A DNA stretch of 64,000 bases, taken from NCBI GenBank assembly GCA_032622095.1, contig CP136068.1, forward strand, positions 121,523,989-121,587,988, given 5' to 3'. The first letter of the stretch is position 1. Every line of letters starts with the position of its first letter. The translations under genes were made by a program, and so were the position numbers. The notes under the pieces were generated by a model that saw only the letters and a program-made list of their open reading frames with translations, had not been told where the DNA came from and did not search any database. Positions 1 through 11,164 of this stretch are shown in pieces. This DNA is from Siphonodentalium dalli (lineage: Eukaryota; Mollusca; Scaphopoda; Gadilida; Siphonodentaliidae).

Positions 1-725
1 TATCATGCTTTGTTTATGTTTTCAAAAAGAACTAATTTCATCTGAAGTCTAATCGGCAACATTCAGTTGATTCAGACAATAATTTCGATTCGGTGACAGA
101 TCGAAAACACACCCAAAACACGAACACGTGAACGTATGGAATAAAGATTTATTCCAATATTCTATCAATGTTAGAAGGTTTTTGTATGGTAAGCAGCGTC
201 ATAACTGGTTAGTTAAACCTTTTTACACTGGACGTCTCGCGTTGTATGTTTTTTTAAACTAATTTTCCGTTTAGCATGCTATTTTGTTTTCAATTTAGTG
301 ACCATGCTTCCTAATGTAGACAAACTTTTCATAATGAAATGAAGAAATAAGCCGAGTTCACTTTGTGAGGTCAAACGAGGTCGTAATCTTTTGAAATTAT
401 GTAAACATTGTGATTAAATATATTTTTGACATTAAATCTGATTAAATTACCACTTTCAATTGACATAATTTGACAACTGTTGTGGAGTTCAGAACAAATA
501 TCATGTTTTCTACAGAATAACCCCGTTTATTGTCACAATTGTGATTATATTTTTCTTAAACTCTGATAGTTGCTATACCAATTGATCTCGGGACGCAAAC
601 TACATGTAGCATCATGCTCTCTGGATATAAGTTCATATAACTAACGTACGAGGAAACATGGACTATACGTTCTTATGTTTTCAAAATTCTGATTAATTTC
701 AATAACTTTCTATCTATTTTGTATA
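1..725. other. No gene recognised; dispersed repeat at 355-545
   Basis: AT-rich, no convincing coding exon. Bases 355-545 (GTAAACATTGTGATTAAATA, later GTGGAGTTCAGAACAAATAT) recur at 55730-55842 and continue at 56058-56100, where a palindromic MITE interrupts the repeat. This copy serves as the empty site for that insertion. Confidence 0.6.
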
Positions 726-857
726 TTAAGCCAATTTAAGGGTCCCAAGGCTCTTGCAGTGGGTAAATGTTAAAAAAATATAAAAGTTCAAATATAAAAA
801 AAAACATCACCACTGAGAAGAATATGGAGAAATAGATACTTGAAATCTTTGTTCTTA
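726..857 (+). repeat. Dispersed repeat, CAGTGGGTAAATG family
   Basis: Contains a GTGGGTAAATGT stretch, an A-rich run, AACATCACCACT and GGAGAAATAGATA. The same order is seen at 40885-40995 and 44790-44925. No coding content and no terminal structure could be defined. Confidence 0.55.
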
Positions 858-1239
858 CCCTGCTGGACAAGACAAGTGTCCACTTAACTGCGGTGCGGTT
901 AGCGTTGCCACCACGGCCGAAATGCAACTACACCGCGGCTCCACCGGCTAACTACAGTTGGGTCGCAGTGTACATGTACTTGTCATTCGGCCATGGTGTA
1001 GTTGCCACGGTGTACTTTCATCAAACTGAAAAAAGACAATACAAACCAGAAATCTAACCACAGTGTACATGCCATTCGACCTCGAGGATAGTAGCCTTTC
1101 GGCCGCAGTGAACTTGCCGTTTGGCCGCAATGTACTTGCCGTTCGGCCGCGGTGCTCAACTGCAGTTACAAACTCTGACACCGCAGCCGAACGGCAAATA
1201 CACGGCGGTGCCAATGGGCACTTGTTTTGTCCAGCGGGG
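858..1239. mobile_element. TA-flanked MITE, GC-rich interior
   Basis: Inverted ends CCCTGCTGGACAAGACAAGTG (858 onward, one base shortened here) and its counterpart ending CCAGCGGGG at 1239, flanked on both sides by TA (856-857, 1240-1241). The 382-bp interior is an imperfect series of direct and inverted repeats around TTCGGCCGCAGTGTACTTGC, much richer in G+C than its surroundings. The TA duplication suggests Tc1/mariner-type mobilisation. Short open frames inside it are by-products of the repeats. Confidence 0.65.
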
Positions 1240-1424
1240 TATATCATTATTGATAGTTCTCCAAAAATCAAATCATAGAACGTTATGTAAACAAAACGTT
1301 ACAGTGAGTTGCTAATAAACAGCCCTCGAAATATGCTATGGGAAAGGAATTGTCGCAGAAAAAGCCATAGATAGCCATAAAAGCCAATATAGAATATCAT
1401 GCTGTTACATTTTCAAAACCTGTG

Positions 1425-1925
1425 TACCCTCCAGCACTAGTCATCACTCCTCGTCCGTCCATCCGTCCGTCAACAATTCTTTAAACATCTTCTCCTCTGA
1501 TTCCATAGGACGGAATGGGTTCATATTTGGTGTGGATGTTCCCTAGGTGACTCCCATTCAGATTTGTTCAAATGAGGTCACTGGGTCAAATAGTTGCGAA
1601 GCCAGGGACATAACTCTTTCCCTCCATAGTATTTCTTAAAACGACTTCTTGTCTAGAACCATTGGTCCGATTTAGCTTATATTTGGTATGAAGGGTTCTT
1701 GAATGACTGGAGTTGAGATTTGTTCAAATGAGGTCACCAGGTTGATTAGTTGAGAAACCAGGGCCATAACTCTATTCCTCCATAGTAATTCTTAGAATGA
1801 CATCTTCTCAAGAAACATTGGGCCGATTTAGCTTATATTTGGTACAGAGGGACCTTGGGTGACTGTGGTTCAGATTTTTTCAAATTGGGTCACTGGGTCA
1901 AATAGGGACAGAGCCATATTAACTC
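1425..1925 (+). repeat. ACGG-type tandem element, copy 1
   Basis: Starts with a GTCCGTCCATCCGTCCGTC microsatellite-like tract and continues with imperfect ~185-bp units carrying CATATTTGGT, GGTGACT, CAGATTTGTTCAAATG and CCATAACTCT. Same family at 2550-3250, 5571-5870 and 6170-6895. The plan of a CCGT tract followed by tandem core units is that of bivalve pearl-type elements. Poly-C at 1990-2003 follows. Confidence 0.6.
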
Positions 1926-2282
1926 TAAAAACAAAAAATTACATTTTTGCATTTTGATCTTTGATTTTTTTTAGACACATCACAGCTACCCCCCCCCCCC
2001 CCACCCCACCTCCTGTCCCTGCCACACCATTCTGTACCATACCATATTAGCTCTGCCTACTTCACCCCATTAAAATCCTTGTTTTGATCACAGCTGTAGG
2101 AGTAACACAATACATTGGTATTGCTCTGCAAAATGTTTGCAGTCATTAATTATCTCAGTGTCAACAGCTCTCCAAGACATACAGGTAGCTGATAGTGGCT
2201 TTATGAATGGAATTTTATCCCATGTTTATCTCAGATACAAATTACCTGTTTGACAGATAAAGTTTATTTTTACTATTAATAT

Positions 2283-2436
2283 TAACCATTTCATGACCAG
2301 AGTTGTGCTGGTGAGAGCAATGAAGACCCTGTGCTTGTGCATTCTCTTATATATGCGAGTCTCCCATGGGGAGCCTCCCATATAAAAGAGAATGCACTGG
2401 CTTTCAAGGTCATGGAAATTTTGTTAAGCCAATATA
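2283..2436 (+). mobile_element. Degraded TTAA-type MITE
   Basis: TTAACCATTTCATGACC start, then CTGTGCTTGTGCATTCTC and the hairpin TATATATGCGAGTC / CATATAAAAGAGAATGC found in the better preserved 50611-50873 element. The right end is not clearly preserved. Confidence 0.5.
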
Positions 2437-2549
2437 GTCAGGCATTCAAATAAATCATGTATGTCATATTCTTGCAGGGATGTCCCCACAGTGTTGGGGG
2501 GGGGGGTGATTTACAGATTTGTTCAATGAAATGTAATTTTTAAACTCGC

Positions 2550-3250
2550 CTGAGACGAAGCTACAGTCATCACTTCTCATCTGTCACCTGTTCATCTGTC
2601 TGTCCGCCCATCCATCTGTCAACAATTCTTTGAACATCTTCTCTAGATCATAAGACTGAATGGGTTCATATTTGGTGTGGATGTTCTCTAGGTGACTCAC
2701 ATTCAGATTTGTTCAAATGACGTCACTCTGTCAAATGGTTATGAAGCCAGGGCCATAACTCTTGCCCTCCATAGTAATTCTTAAAAACGACTTCTTCTCA
2801 TATACCATCAGGTTGATTGGGTTCATATTTGTTATAAAGGGTCCTTGGGTGACCGGAGTTCAGATTTGTTCAAATGGGGGTCATTTGTTTTAAATGGGGT
2901 CACCTGGTCAGCTAGGGGCCAAGCAAAGGAAAGTTTTCCTCTTAATATGCTTCCTTCACACGGACCATCAGGTCTATTTTACTGATATTTAGTTTGAAGG
3001 GTTCTTTGGTGCCTGGGATTCAAATTTATTCAGATGGTGTCACCAGATTAAATAGGGTGGGACCCAGATTAAATAGGGTGGGACCAGGGACATAACTGTA
3101 TGTCTCTATAGTAATACTTCAAATGTCTTCTCAGAGAGGTTGGACTATTTAGCTTACATATAGTATGGAGGATCCTTTAGTGACTGAGATTCAGATTTGT
3201 TAACATGAGGTCAACCTGTCAAGATATGACGGGTCTATCAGGGGCTATGG
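2550..3250 (+). repeat. ACGG-type tandem element, copy 2
   Basis: Begins CTCGCCTGAGACGAAGCTAC, CTGTCCGCCCATCC, then four imperfect units with GGGTTCATATTTGGT and GATTTGTTCAAATG. A small direct duplication (GATTAAATAGGGTGGGACC) lies at 3055-3095. Non-coding. Confidence 0.6.
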
Positions 3251-3494
3251 GGACTTAACATAATAAAATCATTAAAATACAAAATTGGAAATTTCCAACA
3301 ATTGAGAAAGTTTGAGATGTCGGTTGTGAAATTCCAACCTAAGACTTTGGGAGTCTGGAGCCCGGTTGGGAGGGAATATGTTGAGCTGGAGGGGGGGGGG
3401 GGGTGATCAGTAGTGTACAGTTGGTAATTTAAAAGTAGATATTCACCGATCTACATACATGAAGCCTCTCTAGCCACATATCCTGTTTAGATCT

Positions 3495-3605
3495 ACTTCT
3501 TTTAAAGTGATTATGAAAAGTTCTGACTGTTATGATCTCCAGAGTCCCAGTCTTTGCAGTCTGGTGAGCGACCCCACAGTCATTGACTGTCTTGTTTGGT
3601 GAGAG
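3495..3605 (+). repeat. Dispersed repeat shared with 7858-7975
   Basis: TCTGACTGTTATGATCTCCA, CCCAGTCTTTGCAGTC and CACAGTCATTGACTGTCTTG recur in the same order at 7858-7975. Function unknown. The rest of 3250-4040 shows no gene apart from a G-run at 3392-3405. Confidence 0.55.
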
Positions 3606-4041
3606 TGACCCCTTCAGCTTTTAATAGTGTCAGTCTGCAAATGGCAAAAATTTATTGTTGAATGCCAAGGACTACTGAGATATCAATGATTACACATGTG
3701 TCCTGATAATCAGCAATTTTATTAAAGTCAGACCCAACCATGGTAAAGCTATGGATGGTAATCGGCCAAATTATAATTTTGAACTGAAATTATACTTGTA
3801 TGTGCAGAGTGTACAACTACCGGTAGGTCAAGTGTTGTAATTCCAGAAAATAAATTTATAGCAAAAATTTACAATTTACCAAGCCGGCCACCAGTTACAT
3901 GCTATGTCTATTTATAATATGGCTGCTTTAGTTCCCAGACAACTGCTTCATATATAACTTTTGCTGCAGCGATTTGCATGGAAATCCCCATTCAAAATTG
4001 ATCACTTTACCTCCCCCTTAATGACAATCATTGCTGAACTA

Positions 4042-4254
4042 CAGTAATGCCCTAAGTAATCAACTTCTTAACCACAGCAGAATTATGGGCAACTTTTCAG
4101 GATTTAGTCGGAAATATGGCTTGTTGCCATTCATCGGAAAGCTCTCGCCGAAAGCTTTCCGATGAATGGCAACAAGCCGTATTTCCGACTAAATCCTGAA
4201 ATGTTACCCATAATTATGCTGTGGTTAAGAAGTCGATAACTTAGGGCATTACTG
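4042..4254. mobile_element. Palindromic MITE, CAGTAATGCCC family (copy 1)
   Basis: Near-perfect palindrome of about 213 bp from CAGTAATGCCC to GGGCATTACTG, flanked by TA on both sides (4040-4041, 4255-4256). The fold would pair almost the whole element around CTCTCGCCGAAAGC. TA duplication and the CAGT terminus fit Tc1/mariner. It ends 16-18 bp upstream of the exon a acceptor, so only TATTATTCTCTTTTAG of the intron end is host sequence. Confidence 0.85.
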
Positions 4255-4272
4255 TATATTATTCTCTTTTAG

Positions 4273-4381
4273 TGAGGTCTTCGGGGAAGGATGATGCTTC
4301 AGTGAAGGTTGATCCAGAAATGAGTGTGAAAATATTGTCTGAGATACACGCAGCCCTCACTCCAGATGAGGATGGAGACTT
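4273..4381 (+). CDS. BCL3-like nuclear IkB, exon a (first exon seen)
   Basis: First recognisable coding exon of a six-exon ankyrin gene. The acceptor is TTTTAG at 4267-4272 and the donor GTAAGT at 4382. Two bases complete a codon begun in an unseen upstream exon, then 35 codons follow and two bases (TT) are carried over. It encodes an acidic linker ending DEDGD, the signature that precedes the first ankyrin repeat of BCL3 and IkB-zeta. Proteins of this family sit in the nucleus on NF-kB p50/p52 dimers and activate or repress their targets; that role is inferred from the family. No DSGxxS phosphodegron of classical IkBs is seen in this part. The N-terminus and promoter are not in view. A palindromic MITE ends only 16-18 bases before the acceptor AG. 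Confidence 0.85.
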
Positions 4382-4414
4382 GTAAGTAGATGAAATCCAG
4401 GGAGTCCTTTGTTT

Positions 4415-4910
4415 TTTAACCATTCCATGACAGGAGCTTCCTAAATTTTTACGAAAGCCCTGAGCCAATGCACCCTGTCCCTAAGGGAGACTCGCATGCT
4501 AGTATATATGTGTAACTCAGAAGATGAGGCCTGAGCAGTATGACGTCAGCAGAGGGTGAATTTAATTCACTCTCCGGGGACCTCATTCTGCAAATGACAG
4601 ACACACTATTTGCAGGCTTGATAAGAAGGAATGTACAACAAGACAAAATGCCCACCAAAATGGCTGATACTTGGGATTTGCCTCATTATATAAAATCCAC
4701 TATGCGCTTCTTTTGTTAACAATGCCTGTTTTCTACATGTATATCCCCTAATTTTGCAGAAGATAAAATGAATAATCAAGGTGACTATTGGGTGAATATC
4801 ACCAACTTAAACTGGGGAACTTCAATCTGATCCTAGGTCTTCCATAGCAGTTCAAGCCTAAGCTAAATGAGGTTCCCAGAGGGTGAATTTAGTGATGCTA
4901 GCCCATTGTT
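4415..4910 (+). mobile_element. Fragments of TTAA-type and composite MITEs
   Basis: 4415-4510 matches the TTAA-type MITE (CATGACAGGAGCTTCC, GAGACTCGCATGC). 4515-4622 and 4737-4910 match the composite MITE (GAGGGTGAATTTA, GGGGACCTCATTCTGC, GATCCTAGGTCT). All are truncated. They fill the intron between exons a and b. Confidence 0.6.
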
Positions 4911-5116
4911 CTTCTGATGAATACAATGAAACTCAGGACTAAAACACCTCCTATTCTGAAATGTCAGGTCTACAGTGCAGTTTGTTTATATTTGGGGTGT
5001 GAGTTCCTAGTCCTGGATTGTGGAAACATGAGCTTTTTCTTATTTTACAAGTTGTGCAGTGAATTGGTACACTTTTGTTGTGTTGTGTACATGTATTTGT
5101 TTTTCACTTTTCACAG

Positions 5117-5225
5117 GCCGCTGCACATCGCTGTTGTACAGGAACATTTACCCCTGGTTAAGAAGTTTGTTCAGCTGATGCAGATCTCCAGGAAAAGTGT
5201 TGATCGATACAACAAAGACCAACAG
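5117..5225 (+). CDS. BCL3-like nuclear IkB, exon b (ankyrin repeat 1)
   Basis: Acceptor TTTTCACAG at 5108-5116, donor GTTTGC at 5226. The first base joins TT of exon a to make Leu, followed by 36 codons ending in phase 0. The protein reads PLHIAVVQEHLPLVKKFVQL and then a basic stretch to NKDQQ. Vertebrate BCL3 has PLHIAVVQ at the same place, also directly after DEDGD, which is why BCL3 is preferred over IkB-alpha or cactus. This is ankyrin repeat 1 (visible-protein residues about 33-70). Conventional IkB or IkB-zeta/IkB-NS remain possible names, but an atypical IkB is clear. Confidence 0.9.
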
Positions 5226-5282
5226 GTTTGCGACTTACCATACATACATGATACATAGGCTAAAATCACACAAAAAATGGCA

Positions 5283-5395
5283 TATGTCGGAACTCTATAT
5301 AGCTGGGAGGGTATAAAAGCTTTAGTATAAGGCATAGGTCAGAACTCTATATAGCTGGGAGAGTATAAAAGCTTTATTATAAGGCATAGGTCAGA
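5283..5395 (+). repeat. Two-copy tandem duplication, ~54 bp
   Basis: AACTCTATATAGCTGGGAG followed by GTATAAAAGCTTTA and TATAAGGCATAGGTCAGA occurs twice in a row just behind the exon b donor. Slippage-type duplication. Confidence 0.7.
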
Positions 5396-5570
5396 TACTC
5401 GTTTGATTTTAATACCGCGGTCACATGCCGTGGTAACCACCAACATCATGTTACAGTTACAGCTTCACAACCGTGATGCATCCGGGATTTAAAATTAAAA
5501 GCAAAATTTAAAACAGAAATATCACAATTACAACAGTAAACACGTTACTAAATAATCAAGTGCACTTTTT

Positions 5571-5870
5571 AGCTCACCAAAGATGAAGTCTCCGGTGGGG
5601 CTATAGTCATCACTCCTCGTCCATCGTCCGCCCGTTCTTCAAGAATCATCTTCTTCTCCAAAACCATAATACCGAATGGGTTCATATTTGGTGTGGATGT
5701 TCCCTAGGTGACTCATATTCAGATTTGTTCAAATGAGGTCACCAGGTCAGATAGTTGTGAATACAGGGCCATCCATAACTCTCTAATAAAAAATAAAAGT
5801 TCATATTGAACTCCTTGCTCAATTTAACGAAAATTTAATATTTTTTTTTTATAAATAAGGTGCAGTCATT
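5571..5870 (+). repeat. ACGG-type tandem element, copy 3
   Basis: Starts TTTTTAGCTCACC, with ATAGTCATCACTCCTCGTCC and one core unit (GGGTTCATATTTGGTGTGG, GATTTGTTCAAATGAGG). Starts after a T run like the satellite-bearing elements at 33.7 and 12.3 kb. Confidence 0.6.
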
Positions 5871-6169
5871 GATAATAGCTTTGGCCAGCTAGCCGACACA
5901 TGTCATTAATTGAGATTTAATCTCATCTGACATACTATAATATAAACAATCACATAGCGCTGATGTGTTTGTGTTGTAATTAAAATCAAATTGAATAAAA
6001 TGTGCTGCTCTAATATTATTTTGTTAACCCCCCACTCTGTTGAACTCATTATACCATGACAATGGGCAATGCTCGGCATGTTTCGGAGGCATACAAATAT
6101 AACATTGCTACTGTGTGATATCTCCTATATACATTATACCATGGTTTGTGAAAGAAAAATGAGAGGTAC

Positions 6170-6895
6170 GCTGGATTGAATTTTTCTGTTGGGGTTTCCT
6201 TCTGTCCGTCCATCTGTCAGGGTGTCCTTCTCTCCATCCATCTGTCAGGGTGTCCTTCTCTCCATCCGTCAATAACTGTCGTCTTCTCCAGATCCATAAG
6301 ACCGATTGGGTTCATATCTGGTGTGGATCTAGGTGATTCATATTCAGATTTGTTCAAATGAGGACACCAGGCCAAAACAGGTGTGAAGCTTAAAGGTGAA
6401 TACTCTTTCCCTCCATAGTAACTCTTAAAACGACTTCTACTCAAGAACCATCAGGCCTATTTAGCTTTTATTTGGAATGGAGGTTTCTGGGTGACTGGGA
6501 TTCAGATTTGGGGCTGAGCCAGGGTCATGACTTTTTCTTACCATAGTAATTCTCAAAACATTTTCTCCAGAACTGCAAGACTCAATGGGGTCATATTTTA
6601 TGGGGATAGTAGCTAGGTGACTGGGATTCCGATTTGTTCAAATGGGGTCACCAAGTGAAATATGGGCGGGGCCTGGAACATAAGTCTTTCCCACAACAGC
6701 AATTCTGAAAACAACTTCTTCTCAAGATCCATTAGGCCGATTTAGCTTATATTTGGTATGGAGGTTCCTTGTGTGACTGGGATTCAAATTTGTTCAAATT
6801 GGGTCACTGGGTCAATTATGGGCGGAGCCAGGGACATATATCTTCCCTGCGATAGTAATTCTTAAAACAACTTCTTCTCATGACCATTGATCATA
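6170..6895 (+). repeat. ACGG-type tandem element, copy 4
   Basis: CTCCATCCATCTGTCAGGGTG is repeated at its head, then four imperfect core units of about 180 bp with GATTTGTTCAAATGAGG, CATAGTAATTCT and ACTTCTTCTCAAGA. Open frames on either strand come from the CCATC repeats. Confidence 0.6.
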
Positions 6896-6916
6896 AGAGG
6901 TTTAGGTCATATAAGA

Positions 6917-7066
6917 AATAAACGGCGGTTTCAATGTGGTCATGGGATTTTGACCGCGAGAAAAAATCAGCAAACTGCATGAACCTCGAAGGGGTTCATG
7001 CGGAGTTTGCTGATTTTTTATCGCGGTCAAAACCCATGACCACGTTGAATCCGCCGTTTATTATTT
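6917..7066. repeat. Long hairpin palindrome
   Basis: About 70-bp arms with few mismatches: AATAAACGGCGG, GTCATGGG, TTTGACCGCG, AAATCAGCAAACT and CATGAACC on the left return inverted on the right, around CTCGAAGG. Probably a full palindromic MITE of another family; no clear flanking duplication. Confidence 0.7.
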
Positions 7067-7591
7067 ATATTTATATACTTAAATTCATTATGAACTAGGA
7101 TTGTCTGTCTTTCCCACTATTTATTCATCTATTTAAATGAACGCATGGAGTTCAGTTCAGAAAGTGCGAATCCTCGTTTTTTTGGAAAGCCAAACATTTT
7201 GAGAATCCATTCTTGAAGAACGGAAAAAAACGCAATTTCACAGTTTAATATACACATATGACAAACTGTCTTGTTTAGCTAGTAACTAATGTAGACGTGT
7301 TGATTTCAAGAATGATAACTGAAACTAACAATTAAGTTTCGGCTGTGGATAAGAATTCGACAACACGCCGTTCTACCATAATGATATATTTGTGAGGTTC
7401 GGGGGATATTTGTAGCGGTAAGGAATATGATAAAACATTATTAATTAGCGGGATTTTCGAACATCAACGTTCAGTAACACCGGGCAACAACACTGATTAT
7501 AGACCAAAAACAAATTCTTGCCAAATCCGGACGTACTATGTAGATACTCAAGCAGTCGGCAATGTCCGACAATCCCCGGTCATTTCCGGGA

Positions 7592-7670
7592 CCAATGTGT
7601 TCATAAACCTATGAACGACATTGGAAGTGACGTCACGTTGCGTTCATAGGTTTATGAACGCATTGAATAC
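7592..7670. repeat. Hairpin, CGTTCATAGGTTTATGAACG family
   Basis: CAATGTGTTCATAAACCTAT and its inverse AGGTTTATGAACGCATTG flank GAACGACATTGGAAGTGACG. Each arm is itself partly palindromic. No gene in 7066-8369. Confidence 0.6.
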
Positions 7671-7857
7671 GGGGGCGTGTCTACCGTAACGCTATGGTGA
7701 AATCGGATGAGATATTAGGTGTATGTAAATATAGAATTTTGAACATTTAACCATTTTGATTTAAAAAAAACATTATTTTAAATTATACATTTTTTTAAAT
7801 TGAATGTTTTTAATGTTATTAGATTTAACTCCTTGCTCTAGCTATGTCCCTGGTTAG

Positions 7858-7975
7858 AAGTACGTGTTTTAAGTGATTTTGAAAGTACTGACTGCTGTAG
7901 TCTTCAGAATCCCAGTCTTCTTAGTCTTTGCAGTCCGGTGAGCGACTCCACAGTCATTGACTGTCTTGTTGTTCA
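7858..7975 (+). repeat. Dispersed repeat shared with 3495-3605
   Basis: Second copy of the repeat containing CCCAGTCTT, TTTGCAGTC and CACAGTCATTGACTGTCTTG. Unknown class. Confidence 0.55.
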
Positions 7976-8369
7976 TGCGACATGATTGGTTTTCATTGTA
8001 ATCTTCCAGCTGAGTAGCCCGGTATCCCACACTGGGGCATGCCATGAACTTTACGTGACTTTGAAGTTGCTGACATTGTTTCAGCTGTCAAATTATATAC
8101 TCCACCCATCGCCTGGTGTCAGGCCACATTAATTGGCATTACACATGCAGGAATGAACATCAAGTGCAGTGATTCTCCTTATATCTGTGTAACTGAACGA
8201 GATCGTCATGGACATATTTTTTTTTTTCAACTTAAGTTGTGGCAATCCGCTAATAGACTGCAGTGACCATCTCATTACCGCTGTGGATACCGTATACTAC
8301 CGGTAATACCACAGGCTTTTACCGGGGTATTACCCCGTTTTTCTAGTCAATTACTTTGAGGATAGTGGT

Positions 8370-8961
8370 CAGGGTCCGCGCTGGACAGAAATTTACCTTT
8401 GCCAAATAATTTGCCAAATGAAAGTATTTTTTGCCAAATTATTTTTGCAATTGCCAAATATTACCCCTGATAGTATCATTTTCTGCAAACATAAGTCTTA
8501 TGTTTCGACACTGGCGGTTTGAACGACTTTTGATATCGATAGAAAAGCAGTTAGTTACTAATTAGTTATACTCGCATCTCTCTTGTGGTTTATCATACAA
8601 CAATAAGCCAATCACCGAATAATACAATGGCAGAAGGGTTGCTTCATCAGAAGGGCACATCACAGGAGGATTAGCTATGTAAACACCACCAACCACACTA
8701 AAGACGGGTAATCCCTCCAACCATCAGTACGAATGCTATGAAATTAACTGCATCCTAATAGAGGTGTTAACTTTCCCTAAACCTTATAAAACACCACTAA
8801 TATAATTATGATATAAGAGTTTCCTGAAATTAATGGTGTTGATTGAGCAATATTTTTCAAATTGGTTGAAGAATTAAAAAGTGACTTGCCAAAAATATTT
8901 TTTGCCAAATGTGAATTATTTTTGCCATTGGCAAATTTGGCAAGTGGCATCGCGAACCCTG
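8370..8961. mobile_element. hAT-type MITE, CAGGGTCCGCGCTG family (copy 1)
   Basis: 592 bp, from CAGGGTCCGCGCTGG to CATCGCGAACCCTG, with the exact 8-bp target duplication ATAGTGGT at 8362-8369 and 8962-8969. Subterminal regions are full of short TTTGCCAAAT / ATTTGGCAAA motifs in both directions, possible transposase sites. No transposase is encoded. Confidence 0.92.
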
Positions 8962-9235
8962 ATAGTGGTAGGTCAAATTTACGGTGTTTTCCCCTGATTT
9001 AAGTAGATTTAGCTGGATGATGAAGGGATGATACATAGAGGATACCTACGACTTTTGACTGAATACGAGAATTATGAGTGGGTACAAGCAAATACCGATT
9101 TTCCATGAGCGGCTCTGAGAGGCTTGCCTGAATCTACCATATACCTAACACAGAAAACTTATAAAAAAAATTAATGTGCATATAGTGTTCTAAGTGTGAA
9201 TGTCTGAATTCAGCGACCATTTGAGCTTCCTGTTT

Positions 9236-9310
9236 TGGGGTCGCTTCAGTGGCCGAGTCAGACTTTGCGTCACAAGGTATGCTCGTCATCACAGGCCGGA
9301 ATCGATTCCC
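9236..9310 (+). ncRNA. Possible tRNA-derived SINE head
   Basis: TGGCCGAGTCAG resembles a Pol III A box and GGAATCGATTCC a B box, about 36 bases apart, in the order and spacing of a tRNA. It does not fold as an intact tRNA, so a SINE head or decayed tRNA pseudogene is likelier. No A-tail or flanking duplication was defined. Confidence 0.35.
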
Positions 9311-9449
9311 ACCAATCCAAAAATGTGCATTGTCTTGCTTCTAAAAATTAATGCCTCGTTGTCTCAGGTACATTTATCATGCAGCTGTGCACAAAATCTA
9401 TTATATATCAATATATACTATACCAGAGACAAGGCTCATAAGTCTGATT

Positions 9450-9985
9450 CTTGACAAAAAACCCACTAACTGCCATATCCATCAATAATTCACAAAATTG
9501 GTCATCTCGTCCAAGATATTACCCAGTTTGTCTAACTGGCCATAAAACACCCTATCTTTTGACATACAACTCGACAGAATCAAAGGTAGAGTTTTCGAGA
9601 AATCGAACCGAAATCTTGCAAAATCTGCCAAAAATTTTGGGGGAAAAGTGATTGTCAACTTGGGTGTCCACCTAATAGCTTCATTAATTCTAAAAATTGG
9701 TCAAAGCAGCCAAAATATGCCTGAGCATACCTTATAGGCCATAATATTTCATTTTGTTTGATATGTAACTTGACGGAATCAATCTAAAAGAAGTTGACAT
9801 ATCATAACGGGAATTTTCAAATTCACCATTTTAATCATATTAATTGAATTGATATGTGTTTTATGACTAGTTTTTACTACCAGACCCCCAAGCTTACGAC
9901 CACTTTTGGTGGTAGAATTTGCATGTTTACTATACATTATTTCGACCCCTAGATTTGTTGATGTCGAGTTATATATCAAAAGAAT
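9450..9985. repeat. Imperfect direct and inverted repeat region
   Basis: AATTGGTC, GGCCATAA and a GACATACAACTCGACAGAATC-like piece occur at 9498-9590 and again, diverged, at 9697-9785. The same piece returns inverted at 9955-9985 (GATGTCGAGTTATATATC). A decayed element of unknown class; nothing codes. Confidence 0.45.
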
Positions 9986-10001
9986 AGAAATTTCATAACC
10001 A

Positions 10002-10349
10002 TTAAAGGAGTACTGTACTCAAATGTTGGTGTTGGTTTCTATAGTCTCTGCTTTGTAAAATAAGGTAACCAGATTTCCATTATTTGAAAGTATGTTGAGT
10101 ATGAAGTAATATTACAGATGGCAGATTAGCCGGGATTGTGAAAATAGAACTATCGTCGTTGAGTAATTTATTTTTACAGTTTTCAAGCGAATGCATCAAA
10201 TAAATGTTATATTATACCGGTATGCATAATAGTCCTCGATACTCATTTAAGTTATTGACATCAAATTACATATTTTTCTATATATTATCGATATTAGATT
10301 GTTGTTATTACTGGGAATTTATTGAAATTGGCATACAGTCTCCCTTTAA
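10002..10349. mobile_element. TTAA-flanked MITE
   Basis: TTAAAGGAGTACTGTA at the left and TACAGTCTCCCTTTAA at the right form imperfect inverted ends with TTAA on both sides, as piggyBac-type elements leave. 348 bp, non-coding. Confidence 0.65.
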
Positions 10350-10465
10350 GACACAATGAAATATATTATTACTGAAATGACAAGTTTTGGTAATCGATGA
10401 GGAATATGACAAATGGTGTGTTTTAACCAAAATTGGAGTTGTGAGCCTTGTCTCTGGTCAAGCTT

Positions 10466-11075
10466 GAGTTTAGTGAGCCTGTCATTTGCAGAATGAGGTC
10501 CCCAGAGGGTTAATTTAGTGACGCTATCCTGCATAGTGGGCTGGCATCACTAATTTCACCCTCTGGGGACCTCATTCTGCTTAGGCCTCATCTTCTCTGC
10601 AAAGTTTCTTTATTATCAAATTTCTATGGAAATTTCTTCACGTAGATTCTATTTTTTTAGTTTAGTTTCTCTATATCTCCAAATTGGCAGATGACACAGT
10701 ACATAATCGAGGTTCCCAATGGGTGCACATCACAATATTATGCCATTTGGGAACTTCAGTCTGAGTCGCTATGTCTCCCATAGCAGATGAGGCCATGCAG
10801 AATGAGGTTCCCAGAGGGTGTACATGTATGTATGTGCCGTGTGTCGTTCGGGATATAGAGAAACCAAACTAAAAAAGAAATAGAATCTATGTGAAGAAGT
10901 TTCTATAGAAATTTGACAATAAAGAAACTTTCCAGAGGAGAGAAGGCCTAAGCAGAATGAGGTCCCCAGAGGGTGAATTTTTTATGCTAGCCTGCCATGC
11001 GGGATATGTCACTAAATTCACCCTTTGGGGACCCCATTCTGCAAATGACAGGCACATTAAACTCAGACTTGGGTC
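10466..11075. mobile_element. Composite hairpin-ended MITE (copy 1)
   Basis: Each end is itself a palindrome. The left one pairs GAATGAGGTCCCCAGAGGG with CCTCTGGGGACCTCATTC, the right one likewise (10965-11045), separated by ~330 bp containing CATAATCGAGGTTCCC and GATGAGGCC. Outer ends read CTGTCATTTGCAGAATGAGG and its inverse. Further copies at 11165-11455, 15340-15780, 27895-28465, 43290-43975, 49584-50010, 50140-50430 and 61885-62305. Confidence 0.75.
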
Positions 11076-11164
11076 TACGGACCAAGCATCATCGTAATGA
11101 ACAATTAGTTGAATTAAACAGTTGAATGCATTTCTTAAATTATTGTTCATATTGTATGTCATTA

